A stretch of 64,000 nt of DNA from Elusimicrobiota bacterium (GTDB taxonomy: Bacteria > Elusimicrobiota > Elusimicrobia > 2-02-FULL-39-32), in the NCBI GenBank assembly GCA_016180425.1, contig JACPBF010000010.1, positions 1 through 64,000 of the forward strand, written 5' to 3'. The position numbers and the translations under genes are program-made. Shown piece after piece: positions 45,075 through 53,185 of the stretch. Each line of letters begins with the position of its first letter. The stretch's first letter is position 1. The notes below the pieces were generated by a model that had not been told where the DNA came from, made no database searches, and was given only the letters and a program-made list of their open reading frames with translations.

Positions 45075-45704
45075 ATGAAAATACATATGAAAAGATTAAT
45101 TTTTTTTACAACAATGATTTTTTCCATTTGTTCTTTTCAATTAGTTCTTAGAGCAGAGGAAGCAATTAGGTTATCTCATACTCGGATGCGGTCTGCGGGT
45201 CCAATATTAATGGATGGTGGAACATTTCTTTTGCATCCCAATGGCGATGTGTCGTTCCCAAACCGGTCCCCATATCTTTCGAGAACCAATGTTTTTGTTC
45301 TTAATACGCGGGAAATCCAGGTTGAGGGCATTGCCCTTACTCTTCCTTACAAATGCAGGGCATTGGAATTTAGAGTTCAAAAATCAGTATCTCAAAATAG
45401 CAGTGGTTCAACTGTAGTAACGGATATGTATGTTGCTAAATACGTAAAGGCCATAGGCGGTTTGCCAGCCCAAACAGAAACCATGAGTGATGAGGAGTTT
45501 GATAATGAATGCAAGAAAGGTTCAGAAACTATAGCCAGTGAAAACGTATTTAAACTTAAGAATACGTCAGTACATTTTCAGAACAAGTCAGAACGTTTAA
45601 GAAGTGAGCTAGGCCGACCAAAATCAGAAGGCGGTACAGGCTATTCAAAACCAAAACAAGGAACAAAAACAAATAGGCCTAATATCTTAGGCAGTGGTAG
45701 ATGA
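45075..45704 (+). CDS. Secreted protein of unknown function
   Basis: A 209-residue exported protein with a signal peptide (residues 1-27). The central 100 residues look beta-rich with two Cys residues (PYKCRALEF and DNECKKG); the last 50 are disordered, rich in Ser, Gly, Lys and Pro. The ATG at 45087 may be the true start, given the promoter position. It is followed by a second small secreted protein after a 47-nt gap; the pair may be co-expressed. Confidence 0.65.
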   Translation: MKIHMKRLIFFTTMIFSICSFQLVLRAEEAIRLSHTRMRSAGPILMDGGTFLLHPNGDVSFPNRSPYLSRTNVFVLNTREIQVEGIALTLPYKCRALEFRVQKSVSQNSSGSTVVTDMYVAKYVKAIGGLPAQTETMSDEEFDNECKKGSETIASENVFKLKNTSVHFQNKSERLRSELGRPKSEGGTGYSKPKQGTKTNRPNILGSGR

Positions 45705-45751
45705 ATCCATAACCAATTTTAAATGATAGGGCTTTTTATAATTAGGAGCTA

Positions 45752-46450
45752 ATGGGGGATACCATGAAAAATTTAATGAGTTATTTGGCTATAACTAGAT
45801 GCATTCTATTTTCTGCTATGGTTTTATGCATAGGAAATGATTCTTGGGCAGCTGATGTTAAGTTTTTAAGTTTTATTCCATATTCCACTGGCGAATCAAA
45901 ATTTAAAGCATATGTGAAAGTAGAATTTATGAGAATTAAATATGGGGAGACAGACTATCTGCTTGCAACTAGGGAGGATGGAGCAAGATTCTATGTCCTG
46001 TATAATACTATGGTTAACCCTACATGCCTCAATCGCCAGATAGCTATCCCCAACAATAGGTATCCCCTTATATTTAATCTTACTTCTCGAGATACAATTC
46101 CTTATATTGGCATGGATAAAAAACCTCACACTATTTATGAATACAATGCAACGTTTTTGGAAGATAAGACCTGCGCGTGTGAAGAGAACAAACTGAATCA
46201 GTCGGTCCAAGATGTGAGGATTCAACAAGGATTGCAAAGGCGGCGGACGAGCAATGAGAATTTTTATAATATTAGAACCAAGTACAATCAGGGTACTCAA
46301 GGTGCTACATCTGGCGGCGGACAAACTTCTACCCCGTCCGGAGATACATATACACCACCCTCAAGCCCTGGTGGATATACACCGACCACAAGCGGTGGTG
46401 GATATACGCCACCTGGATCGGATGCCCGGCGTTCTTCCCGTAGCAAATAA
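45752..46450 (+). CDS. Secreted protein with a GGYTP-rich disordered tail
   Basis: A 232-residue exported protein with a signal peptide (about residues 6-33, cleavage near SWA). The ordered part (about 35-145) has CAC and one other Cys. The C-terminal 55 residues are low complexity, with repeated GGYTP/GGGYTPP motifs and Ser/Thr/Pro, ending in RRSSRSK, a possible surface-exposed or glycosylated tail. A GGAG Shine-Dalgarno precedes the ATG at 45752. The family is unknown. Confidence 0.7.
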   Translation: MGDTMKNLMSYLAITRCILFSAMVLCIGNDSWAADVKFLSFIPYSTGESKFKAYVKVEFMRIKYGETDYLLATREDGARFYVLYNTMVNPTCLNRQIAIPNNRYPLIFNLTSRDTIPYIGMDKKPHTIYEYNATFLEDKTCACEENKLNQSVQDVRIQQGLQRRRTSNENFYNIRTKYNQGTQGATSGGGQTSTPSGDTYTPPSSPGGYTPTTSGGGYTPPGSDARRSSRSK

Positions 46451-46523
46451 AGGGTCTTTACAGAATTTGTCAAATCGGACACCAGAGATTTTTTTTAGTG
46501 AAAAAAAATATTTAGCTTTAGTT

Positions 46524-48020
46524 TCAGGGAATGGGATATTTTGCGGGATCGAGTGTCCCACGGCTAACTCTTACAAAGTGTTTTCCTTTTTCTTGCAAGT
46601 GGATCAGCCAGTAGGGTTCTGAAATAACAAAATCCTTTATGCCAGGGCCATACTCCCTACCATTAATTTGAACATAAGAGCCATTTTTTTTATTGTAAGC
46701 AAAACCGAAATTTGTGTTTGTAATTCCTAACATAAGTTCTCCCGTATAATTGACCGTATCATAAGGACCATACTCTTGTCCATCAAAAACAAGGAAAAGT
46801 TGGTTCTCCTTCTCCATCTCGAATCCCCAATGAGTGGGGGTGACTTGCAGACGCATAAATCTAAAATCGTCTTCAGAAAAAGGTCCATATTCTTTGCCAT
46901 TGATCATTACATAATGATGGTCACTGTTTAATTCCTTGGTATAGGAAAAAGCCCAATAGGTGGGAGTAAGGAATGCTTCTTCCTTTATAGTTGCGAATGG
47001 CCCATAAGTTATGCCCTTTAGAGCAACGTAATTGTTTTTCTCTTTTGCTATAAGATAGGGTTGAATTGAAATGCTGTAGGAAGGCTCTTGATTTGTTTCT
47101 TTAGAAAAACTTTTTGAATAATCTTCTTTTAAAATTTTATATTCTTGATCTTCGTTTTCACCTGCTTTCTTTTCTTTTCCATTGATCTGGTAGTACCATT
47201 CATTATTTTTTTTAAAGATAAATCCATAACCATTGTTACTTAAAGTTAAGCTGCCTGGTTGGTAAGATTCTTCTCTAAAAGGGCCAAAGAGTTTGCCATT
47301 AATAACAAGATTCCAGGAATAATCTTCATTTAAGTAAGTGACACTCCAGTTTTTTCCAATGACTTCAAAAGTTGGAAGAAAAAGAAATTCTTTTACACCC
47401 GGAGCAGGGAAAGGACCAAATTCTTTGCCATTCACATGTACAAAAAAGGTCTTGTCCTTTATATTTAAGAAGCGCCATCCTTCTTGATCAATAGAATAGT
47501 ATTCTACTTTTTGAAAAGGTCCATATTCATTTTTTCCATCTATCAGGACGTAGCTTTCCTGATTTTTGACAAATAGAACACCCCAATGTTTTTGCGCAAT
47601 CTGAAAACTTAAATCTGGAGCAAGACCTTCTGGAGGTAAAAAAGGTCCAAATTCTTTATCATTGACAATAATGGAAAACTCTTTTTTATTTTCCTGCATG
47701 TAAAGAAAACCCCATAAATCTTTCATTTTAAGTTTATCTCCAAAATGGAGATAATCATAAGGCCCATAATTTTTACCGCCCACATTTAAATATTCTTTTC
47801 CATTTTTTTTATAAGTAAAAGCAAATCTAAATAAACCGGTAAGATAACCCACTTCATCATAAGGACCATATTCTTTTTCTTGGGACAGATTGGTCTTCTT
47901 TGAGTCTGCTAGAATTTTTGGAAGAGTCAAGGGGAACAACGTCAGATGAATGCCAATAATCAAAATAGGCAGATTAATTTTAATTTTAGCTAACTTCTGT
48001 TTAAATAAAACTATTTGCAT
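46524..48020 (-). CDS. Exported protein built of about ten NGKEYGPF-type repeats
   Basis: A 498-residue protein of tandem units of about 40-45 residues, each ending in a variant of [IV]NGKEYGPF (for example KNYGPYDYL, VNDKEFGPF, IDGKNEYGPF, VNGKEFGPF, INGKLFGPF, LKGITYGPF, INGKEYGPF, FDGQEYGPY, INGREYGPG). The preceding strand in each unit often reads W(G/A)F or similar, so a beta-propeller-like fold is likely, related in style to WG repeats. An N-terminal hydrophobic segment (about residues 16-35) marks export. The start at 48020 is chosen because TACAAT (minus strand, 48052-48047) forms a -10 box that would lie inside the longer frame. Its binding partner is unknown. Confidence 0.8.
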   Translation of the reverse strand: MQIVLFKQKLAKIKINLPILIIGIHLTLFPLTLPKILADSKKTNLSQEKEYGPYDEVGYLTGLFRFAFTYKKNGKEYLNVGGKNYGPYDYLHFGDKLKMKDLWGFLYMQENKKEFSIIVNDKEFGPFLPPEGLAPDLSFQIAQKHWGVLFVKNQESYVLIDGKNEYGPFQKVEYYSIDQEGWRFLNIKDKTFFVHVNGKEFGPFPAPGVKEFLFLPTFEVIGKNWSVTYLNEDYSWNLVINGKLFGPFREESYQPGSLTLSNNGYGFIFKKNNEWYYQINGKEKKAGENEDQEYKILKEDYSKSFSKETNQEPSYSISIQPYLIAKEKNNYVALKGITYGPFATIKEEAFLTPTYWAFSYTKELNSDHHYVMINGKEYGPFSEDDFRFMRLQVTPTHWGFEMEKENQLFLVFDGQEYGPYDTVNYTGELMLGITNTNFGFAYNKKNGSYVQINGREYGPGIKDFVISEPYWLIHLQEKGKHFVRVSRGTLDPAKYPIP

Positions 48021-48170
48021 AGGGTATCTTAAGTTGAATCTTTTATATTGTAGCATGGCAGGTGAGATTTCAATCAAAATCTACAATTTGTGGATCATTA
48101 TGAAAGCGTTGTAGCGCAAGTCTAAAATATGTCAAAATACGGGTTAAATGACAGATTTTGGGAGGGAGTT

Positions 48171-49220
48171 ATGGAAAAATTGAATTGGCAGGTTTTAGCT
48201 GAGAAAAGTCTGGAAGGGGAAATGATTTCAAAAGAAGAAGCGCATAGCATATTAAATTGTGAGGATGATTCTTTATTATTGTTATTAGACGCTGCTTTTA
48301 GCCTGCGCAAAAAATATTTTGGTAAGAAGGTGAAACTCAACTTTCTTATGAACGCTAAGTCCGGGCTTTGTCCTGAAGATTGTTCTTATTGTTCGCAGTC
48401 AAAAGATTCAGAGGCCAAAATCAATCAATATCCATTTCTTTCCGAAAAAGAAGTTCTTGCAGCTGCTAAAAACGCAGTTGATTCCAAAGCAAAAAGATTT
48501 TGCATGGTTAATTCCGGCAGGGGTCCAACTGATGGGGAAATTGAGGAAGTAGCTTCTGCAATAAAAAAAGTAAAAAAGTGTTATCCAGAGCTTGAAATTT
48601 GCGTTTGTTTAGGTTTACTTAAAGAGCATCATGCAGAAAAACTTAAAAATGCAGGAGTACACGCCTACAATCACAATTTGAATACCAGTGAGGATTTTTA
48701 CTCTCAAATTTGTTCCACCCATACCTTTAAAGATCGGGTAGAAACAGTGGAGAGGGTTAAAAATGCCGGGCTTTCTTCTTGCAGCGGCTCTCTTTTTGGC
48801 ATGGGTGAAAAAGATGAGGATATTATAGAGCTTGCTTTTAATTTAAGAAAAATTGGAGTGGATTCCATTCCCATTAATTTCTTAATGGCGATTCCAGGCA
48901 CGCCTTTACAAAGCAAAAATGAACTTACCCCTCAAAAGTGTTTAAAAATTTTGTGTTTGTTCCGATTTATTAATCCTCAATCTGAAATTCGGATTGCAGG
49001 AGGAAGAGAAGCTCACTTACGCTGGTTACAGCCCTTTGGTCTTTACGCGGCAAATTCAATTTTTATTGGAGATTATCTGACCACCAAAGGACAAAAAATT
49101 GAAGCAGATATCGCCATGATACGAGATCTGGGTTTTGAGATTGAAGGCCATGAAAATTGGGAAAATAGTTTAAAAGGCCAAGACCAGGCTTTAGAAGAAT
49201 TTTCAGTTCGTTTAAAATAA
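48171..49220 (+). CDS. bioB: Biotin synthase
   Basis: BioB inserts sulfur into dethiobiotin, the last step of biotin synthesis. The 349-residue radical SAM enzyme has the 4Fe-4S motif CPEDCSYC (Cys67, Cys71, Cys74), NSGRGPTDGE, YNHNLNTSEDFY, FGMGEKDED and IAGGREAHLR, whose Arg ligates the 2Fe-2S cluster. The ATG at 48171 is preceded by GGGAGGGAG (48160-48168); an upstream start at 48129 is less likely. It begins a same-strand run through bioD and on into lysine catabolism genes. Confidence 0.97.
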   Translation: MEKLNWQVLAEKSLEGEMISKEEAHSILNCEDDSLLLLLDAAFSLRKKYFGKKVKLNFLMNAKSGLCPEDCSYCSQSKDSEAKINQYPFLSEKEVLAAAKNAVDSKAKRFCMVNSGRGPTDGEIEEVASAIKKVKKCYPELEICVCLGLLKEHHAEKLKNAGVHAYNHNLNTSEDFYSQICSTHTFKDRVETVERVKNAGLSSCSGSLFGMGEKDEDIIELAFNLRKIGVDSIPINFLMAIPGTPLQSKNELTPQKCLKILCLFRFINPQSEIRIAGGREAHLRWLQPFGLYAANSIFIGDYLTTKGQKIEADIAMIRDLGFEIEGHENWENSLKGQDQALEEFSVRLK

Positions 49221-49284
49221 GATGGTTCGATTCTTTTAGCTGAAGGGTTGTTTATCACTTTTTGAATGAAACTCAATTTTTTGC

Positions 49285-50019
49285 ATGAAGCCTTTTAGGA
49301 AAGTTGTTTTAGTTACAGGAGCATCCCGCGGCATTGGCCGTGAGATCGCTTTGGCATTTGCAGGTAAAGGATATAGAGTAGGGATTAATTTTAAAGAATC
49401 GCTTAAAGAGGCGGAAATTCTAGCCAAAGAGATAGAGAAGTTAGGAGCAGATTCGATTCTTTTAAAAGCAGATATAAGTCATTCAGATCAGGTTAAGACA
49501 ATGATAAAAAAAGTAATTGACCGTTGGGGTAAAGTGGATGTTTTAGTCAATAATGTTGGTTTGGTACGGGATCGCTCCATTCTTAAAATGACAGATCAGG
49601 AGTGGTTAGAGCCTTTACAGGTAAATTTAACAGGCGCTTTTTGGTGTTTGCGCGAATCAGCAAAGGGTATGGTGAAAAAAAAAGAAGGGTCCATTATTAA
49701 TATTAGCTCAATTGTTGGGGTATTAGGTTCTTTTGGAGGTTCAAATTATGCAGCTTCTAAAGCGGGCCTCATCAATTTAACTAAATCTGCGGCAAAAGAA
49801 TTAGGAAGGTTTAACATACGAGTGAATGCAATTTTGCCCGGCTTTCATCTAACAGATATGGGAAAAACTCTTTCAGAAGAACTTATTGACAAAATTCGTT
49901 CTGCTCATGTTTTAGGAAAATTTACTGATCTTTCACAATTGGCTCAGATGATTGTAACTATCGCAGAGCAAACATCAATCAGCGGCCAGGTTTTTAATTG
50001 TGATTCAAGAATCCTTTAA
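49285..50019 (+). CDS. FabG-like 3-ketoacyl reductase within the biotin operon
   Basis: A 244-residue short-chain dehydrogenase, closest in motif to FabG. It has the NADP(H) loop TGASRGIG (11-18), VNNVGLVRD (the usual NNAG is NNVG), NISS with the catalytic Ser near 142, and Tyr155/Lys159 in YAASKAG. It overlaps the ketosynthase gene by 20 nt and follows bioB by 64 nt. In this setting it should reduce a 3-keto intermediate during pimeloyl chain assembly. A dedicated rather than housekeeping role is inferred from location. Confidence 0.85.
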   Translation: MKPFRKVVLVTGASRGIGREIALAFAGKGYRVGINFKESLKEAEILAKEIEKLGADSILLKADISHSDQVKTMIKKVIDRWGKVDVLVNNVGLVRDRSILKMTDQEWLEPLQVNLTGAFWCLRESAKGMVKKKEGSIINISSIVGVLGSFGGSNYAASKAGLINLTKSAAKELGRFNIRVNAILPGFHLTDMGKTLSEELIDKIRSAHVLGKFTDLSQLAQMIVTIAEQTSISGQVFNCDSRIL

Positions 50020-51196
50020 AAAAGAAAGAATTGTTGTTACTGGCATAGGATTAGTTACACCTTTGGGATTGACTAGAGAAGAATCCTGGGAAAAGATTAA
50101 ACAGGGCAAGTCTTTATTAGAAGAAAAAAATCCACCAGGCTTAGATCAGACATTAAATGATTTTGTTCGTTTCTCTCCATTTCAATATTCAGATGGATCA
50201 ACCAGTTCTCTATTTTTTTCTCATTGGTTTGCATCCAACAACATAAAAGAAGTTCATCATCGGATATTTCCTTTAGCATTGTCCTGTGTAAAGGAAGCTT
50301 TAAATGATGCGGGTTTAGAACTTTTTAGCCAATCTAAAGAAAGAGTTGGTTGTACTGTTTCAGTTTCTAAACCAATTTTTCCTCCATTTTATTCCCCTGA
50401 TTCTTTAAATCACTATCTTAAAAAAGAGTTAGAATTATTAGGCCCCAGCAGCAACCTTATTGCAGCTTGCGCAACAGGGATCCATTCCTTAAGGCTAGGC
50501 TCTTGCTGGTTAAAAGAAAATCTGTGTGATTTAGTTATTGCTGGATCTGTAGAATCTTCACTTAATCCTTTATTTATTTCTGGTTTTAAGAGAATGGGAT
50601 TGCTTTCAAATTTTCCTTGTCCCTTTGATTTAAGAAGAAATGGTTTTATGATAGGAGAAGGAGCAGGCATATTTATTTTGGAAAGGAGAATAGATGCTCT
50701 AAGGAGAGATGCAAAAATTTATGCTGAACTAAAAGGATGCGCCATTGGTTCTGATACCCATCATCCTACTAAATTTGATTCAAGCGGAAATTCCATTGCT
50801 TTTGTATTAAAAAAAGTCTTAGGAAACGCAAGTGTGGATGAAGAAGAAATTGACTATATTAATTGTCATGGGACAGGGACATTCTTGAATGATTTAACTG
50901 AAACAAGAGCTATAAAAACTGTATTTAAGAAAAAAGCATATGCCCTTTCTCTTTCTTCTACGAAATCTGCTACAGGCCATCTTTTAGGCGCTTCTGGCAG
51001 CGTGGAAGCAGGGATTAGTTGTCTTAGCATACGGGATCATTTTATTCCTCCAACTCTTAATTTAGAGAATGCTGATCCTGAATGCGATTTAGATTACACG
51101 GCAAAACAAGGAAAACAAAAAGAGATAGATTGCGCTCTTTCTTTATCTTTTGGTTTTGGAGGTCCTATTGGAGCGATTCTTTTTTCAAAAATTTAA
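50000..51196 (+). CDS. KAS II (FabF)-like ketosynthase within the biotin operon
   Basis: A 398-residue condensing enzyme of the FabB/FabF family. The catalytic triad is intact: Cys157 in IAACATGIHS, His290 in NCHGTGT, and His327 in KSATGHLLGASG, with Lys322. It is divergent elsewhere: the C-terminal gate reads FGFGGPIG where FabF has FGFGGTNG, and the region before the Cys is short and unusual, which could change the acyl pocket. GTG at 50000 is the start. It overlaps the reductase gene and precedes bioF by 24 nt. It is a candidate for building or extending the pimeloyl chain; whether it accepts an acyl-CoA or acyl-ACP primer is unknown. Confidence 0.85.
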   Translation: MIQESFKKERIVVTGIGLVTPLGLTREESWEKIKQGKSLLEEKNPPGLDQTLNDFVRFSPFQYSDGSTSSLFFSHWFASNNIKEVHHRIFPLALSCVKEALNDAGLELFSQSKERVGCTVSVSKPIFPPFYSPDSLNHYLKKELELLGPSSNLIAACATGIHSLRLGSCWLKENLCDLVIAGSVESSLNPLFISGFKRMGLLSNFPCPFDLRRNGFMIGEGAGIFILERRIDALRRDAKIYAELKGCAIGSDTHHPTKFDSSGNSIAFVLKKVLGNASVDEEEIDYINCHGTGTFLNDLTETRAIKTVFKKKAYALSLSSTKSATGHLLGASGSVEAGISCLSIRDHFIPPTLNLENADPECDLDYTAKQGKQKEIDCALSLSFGFGGPIGAILFSKI

Positions 51197-51220
51197 ATTT
51201 TTTGGTCATTTTAAAATTTC

Positions 51221-52387
51221 ATGCAAGATTTTATATTAGAAGAAAACAAAAGATTAAAAGAGGAATTTCTCTGGAGAGAGATGAATTTTTTAGAAAAGTC
51301 TTTTTGTCATGAAATTGTCTTAAATGGGAAAAAATATATTAATTTCTCTTCCAATGACTATTTAGGGTATGCGCATCATCCGCAAGTGATAGAAAAAGCT
51401 TTAGAAGCGCTTAAAACTTATGGCTCTGGAGGCAGATCTTCTCGCTTAATCTCTGGAACCATAGAACTCCATAGCCAACTGGAATTTAAATTAGCTCAAT
51501 TTAAGAGAACAGAAAAATCTCTAATTTTTCCAACTGGCTTTATGGCGAATTTAGGAGTGATATCTGCTCTTTTAAGCCAAGGGGATGCTGTCCTTATGGA
51601 CCGTTTAAACCACGCATCTTTAATTGATGCGGCGCATCTAGCAGGCTGTAGAATTTTTGTTTATGAACACTCAAATGTTCTATCTTTAGAAAAGGTTCTG
51701 GAAAGAACTAAATCTTACAAAAAAAGATTAGTAGTGACCGACTCTCTTTTTTCCATGGATGGAGATTTAGCTCCTTTGAAAGAGATAGTAGAGCTCTGTA
51801 AAAAAAATAAGGTTTGGCTTATGTTAGATGACGCGCATGCAACAGGAATTTTAGGTAAAAATGGCATTGGCGCAGCAGAACATTTTGGGGTCTTGGGAGA
51901 GATTGAAATTGTCATGGGAACTCTTTCCAAGGCGCTTGGATCTCAGGGAGGGTTTGTTTGCGGATCAAAAGATTTAATCTCTTTTTTAGTTAATCGTGCA
52001 CGTGCTTTTATTTATACCACAGCGCTAGCGCCTGCAGCTTGCGCAGCAGCTCTTCAATCTCTTTCTTTAGTGGAAAAAGATGAGTGGGGAAGGAAAAGAG
52101 TCTTAAAACTCTCTTTTGATTTGCAAAAAGAGATAGAAAAACGATTTTCAGATTCAGGAAACTTTAGAGAACAAATGAGCCAAATAGTTCCTTTTATAGT
52201 AGGTTCTGCGGAAAAAAGTTTAAAGCTAGCAAATGCTTTAAAGGAAAAAGGTATTTTTGCGCCTGCAATACGTCCTCCCACAGTGCCAAACAATGAATCC
52301 AGATTAAGATTTTCAATAACCAGTGAACATAACGAAGGAGATTTAAAAAAATTAGTTGATTGTTTGGAAGAGAATTTAAAACAATGA
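51221..52387 (+). CDS. bioF: 8-amino-7-oxononanoate synthase
   Basis: BioF condenses pimeloyl thioester with alanine. It is a 388-residue alpha-oxoamine synthase: SSNDYLGYAHH, GSGGRSSRLISGT, DRLNHASLIDA, DSLFSMDGD, LDDAHATGILG and the PLP lysine Lys237 in GTLSKALGSQGG. Length and residues are typical of BioF; the related KBL and ALAS have different end motifs. It takes the product expected from the preceding ketosynthase/reductase pair. Confidence 0.93.
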   Translation: MQDFILEENKRLKEEFLWREMNFLEKSFCHEIVLNGKKYINFSSNDYLGYAHHPQVIEKALEALKTYGSGGRSSRLISGTIELHSQLEFKLAQFKRTEKSLIFPTGFMANLGVISALLSQGDAVLMDRLNHASLIDAAHLAGCRIFVYEHSNVLSLEKVLERTKSYKKRLVVTDSLFSMDGDLAPLKEIVELCKKNKVWLMLDDAHATGILGKNGIGAAEHFGVLGEIEIVMGTLSKALGSQGGFVCGSKDLISFLVNRARAFIYTTALAPAACAAALQSLSLVEKDEWGRKRVLKLSFDLQKEIEKRFSDSGNFREQMSQIVPFIVGSAEKSLKLANALKEKGIFAPAIRPPTVPNNESRLRFSITSEHNEGDLKKLVDCLEENLKQ

Positions 52388-52443
52388 AAATGTTCCATGT
52401 AAAATGGCTTAACCCGAGTTCAATGTGTTAATGCGCCGCTATT

Positions 52444-53151
52444 ATGAAGGTTTCAGATAAAAGTTTGAAAGGACTCTTTGTTACAGCCACTGGAACAGGA
52501 ATTGGAAAAACTTTTGTTTCTTGTCTCCTTGCCTCAACTTTAAAGAATTTAGGGATAGAAGTGGGCGTGATGAAACCTTTTGCTTCTGGAGGAATTTACA
52601 AAAGAGTAGATAAAACTAGGAGGCTAGTTTCAGAGGATGCCTTAAAATTAAAAAAAGCTGCTGCTTCTTTAGATCCACTTTCTTTGATCAATCCTATTTG
52701 TTTTAAAGCTCCACTTGCTCCTTATTCTGCCTCAATTTTAGCAGGTAAAAGAGTTCCTTTAAATAAGGTGTTTGATTCTTATCAAAATATTTTAGATTCT
52801 CATGGTTTTACAATTGTAGAAGGAATTGGGGGGGTAAGGGTTCCTCTTGCCCCAAACTTTGAACTAGCTGATTTAATCTTAAGAATGAACTTGCCAGCGT
52901 TGGTTATAGTCTCATCAAAATTAGGAACATTGAACCATACGCTTTTAACTTTAGATTATTTAAAAAGAAAAAAAATAAGGGTTTTAGGAATTGTTTTAAA
53001 TTTTTTTAACAAAAGAGATCTTGTAGATCGGCAAAATTTAAATTTTTTTAAAAAAGCAAAGATTCCAATTTTAGCCGCCCTGACTAGGGATCACTCTCCT
53101 AGTTTAGATAACAGTAAACTTCTTACAACCATTCTCTCTTTTTGCTCTTGA
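52444..53151 (+). CDS. bioD: Dethiobiotin synthetase
   Basis: BioD closes the ureido ring of 7,8-diaminopelargonate with CO2 and ATP. The 235-residue protein has the P-loop TATGTGIGKTF near residue 14, VGVMKPFASGG with the catalytic Lys, the LAPYSAS segment and EGIGGVRVPL. bioA, which should act between bioF and bioD, is not present here. The gap to the lysine-6-dehydrogenase-like gene is 34 nt, with no terminator seen. Confidence 0.94.
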   Translation: MKVSDKSLKGLFVTATGTGIGKTFVSCLLASTLKNLGIEVGVMKPFASGGIYKRVDKTRRLVSEDALKLKKAAASLDPLSLINPICFKAPLAPYSASILAGKRVPLNKVFDSYQNILDSHGFTIVEGIGGVRVPLAPNFELADLILRMNLPALVIVSSKLGTLNHTLLTLDYLKRKKIRVLGIVLNFFNKRDLVDRQNLNFFKKAKIPILAALTRDHSPSLDNSKLLTTILSFCS

Positions 53152-53185
53152 AATTTTGAGTCAGCGGGGTTAAACTTATAAGGTT

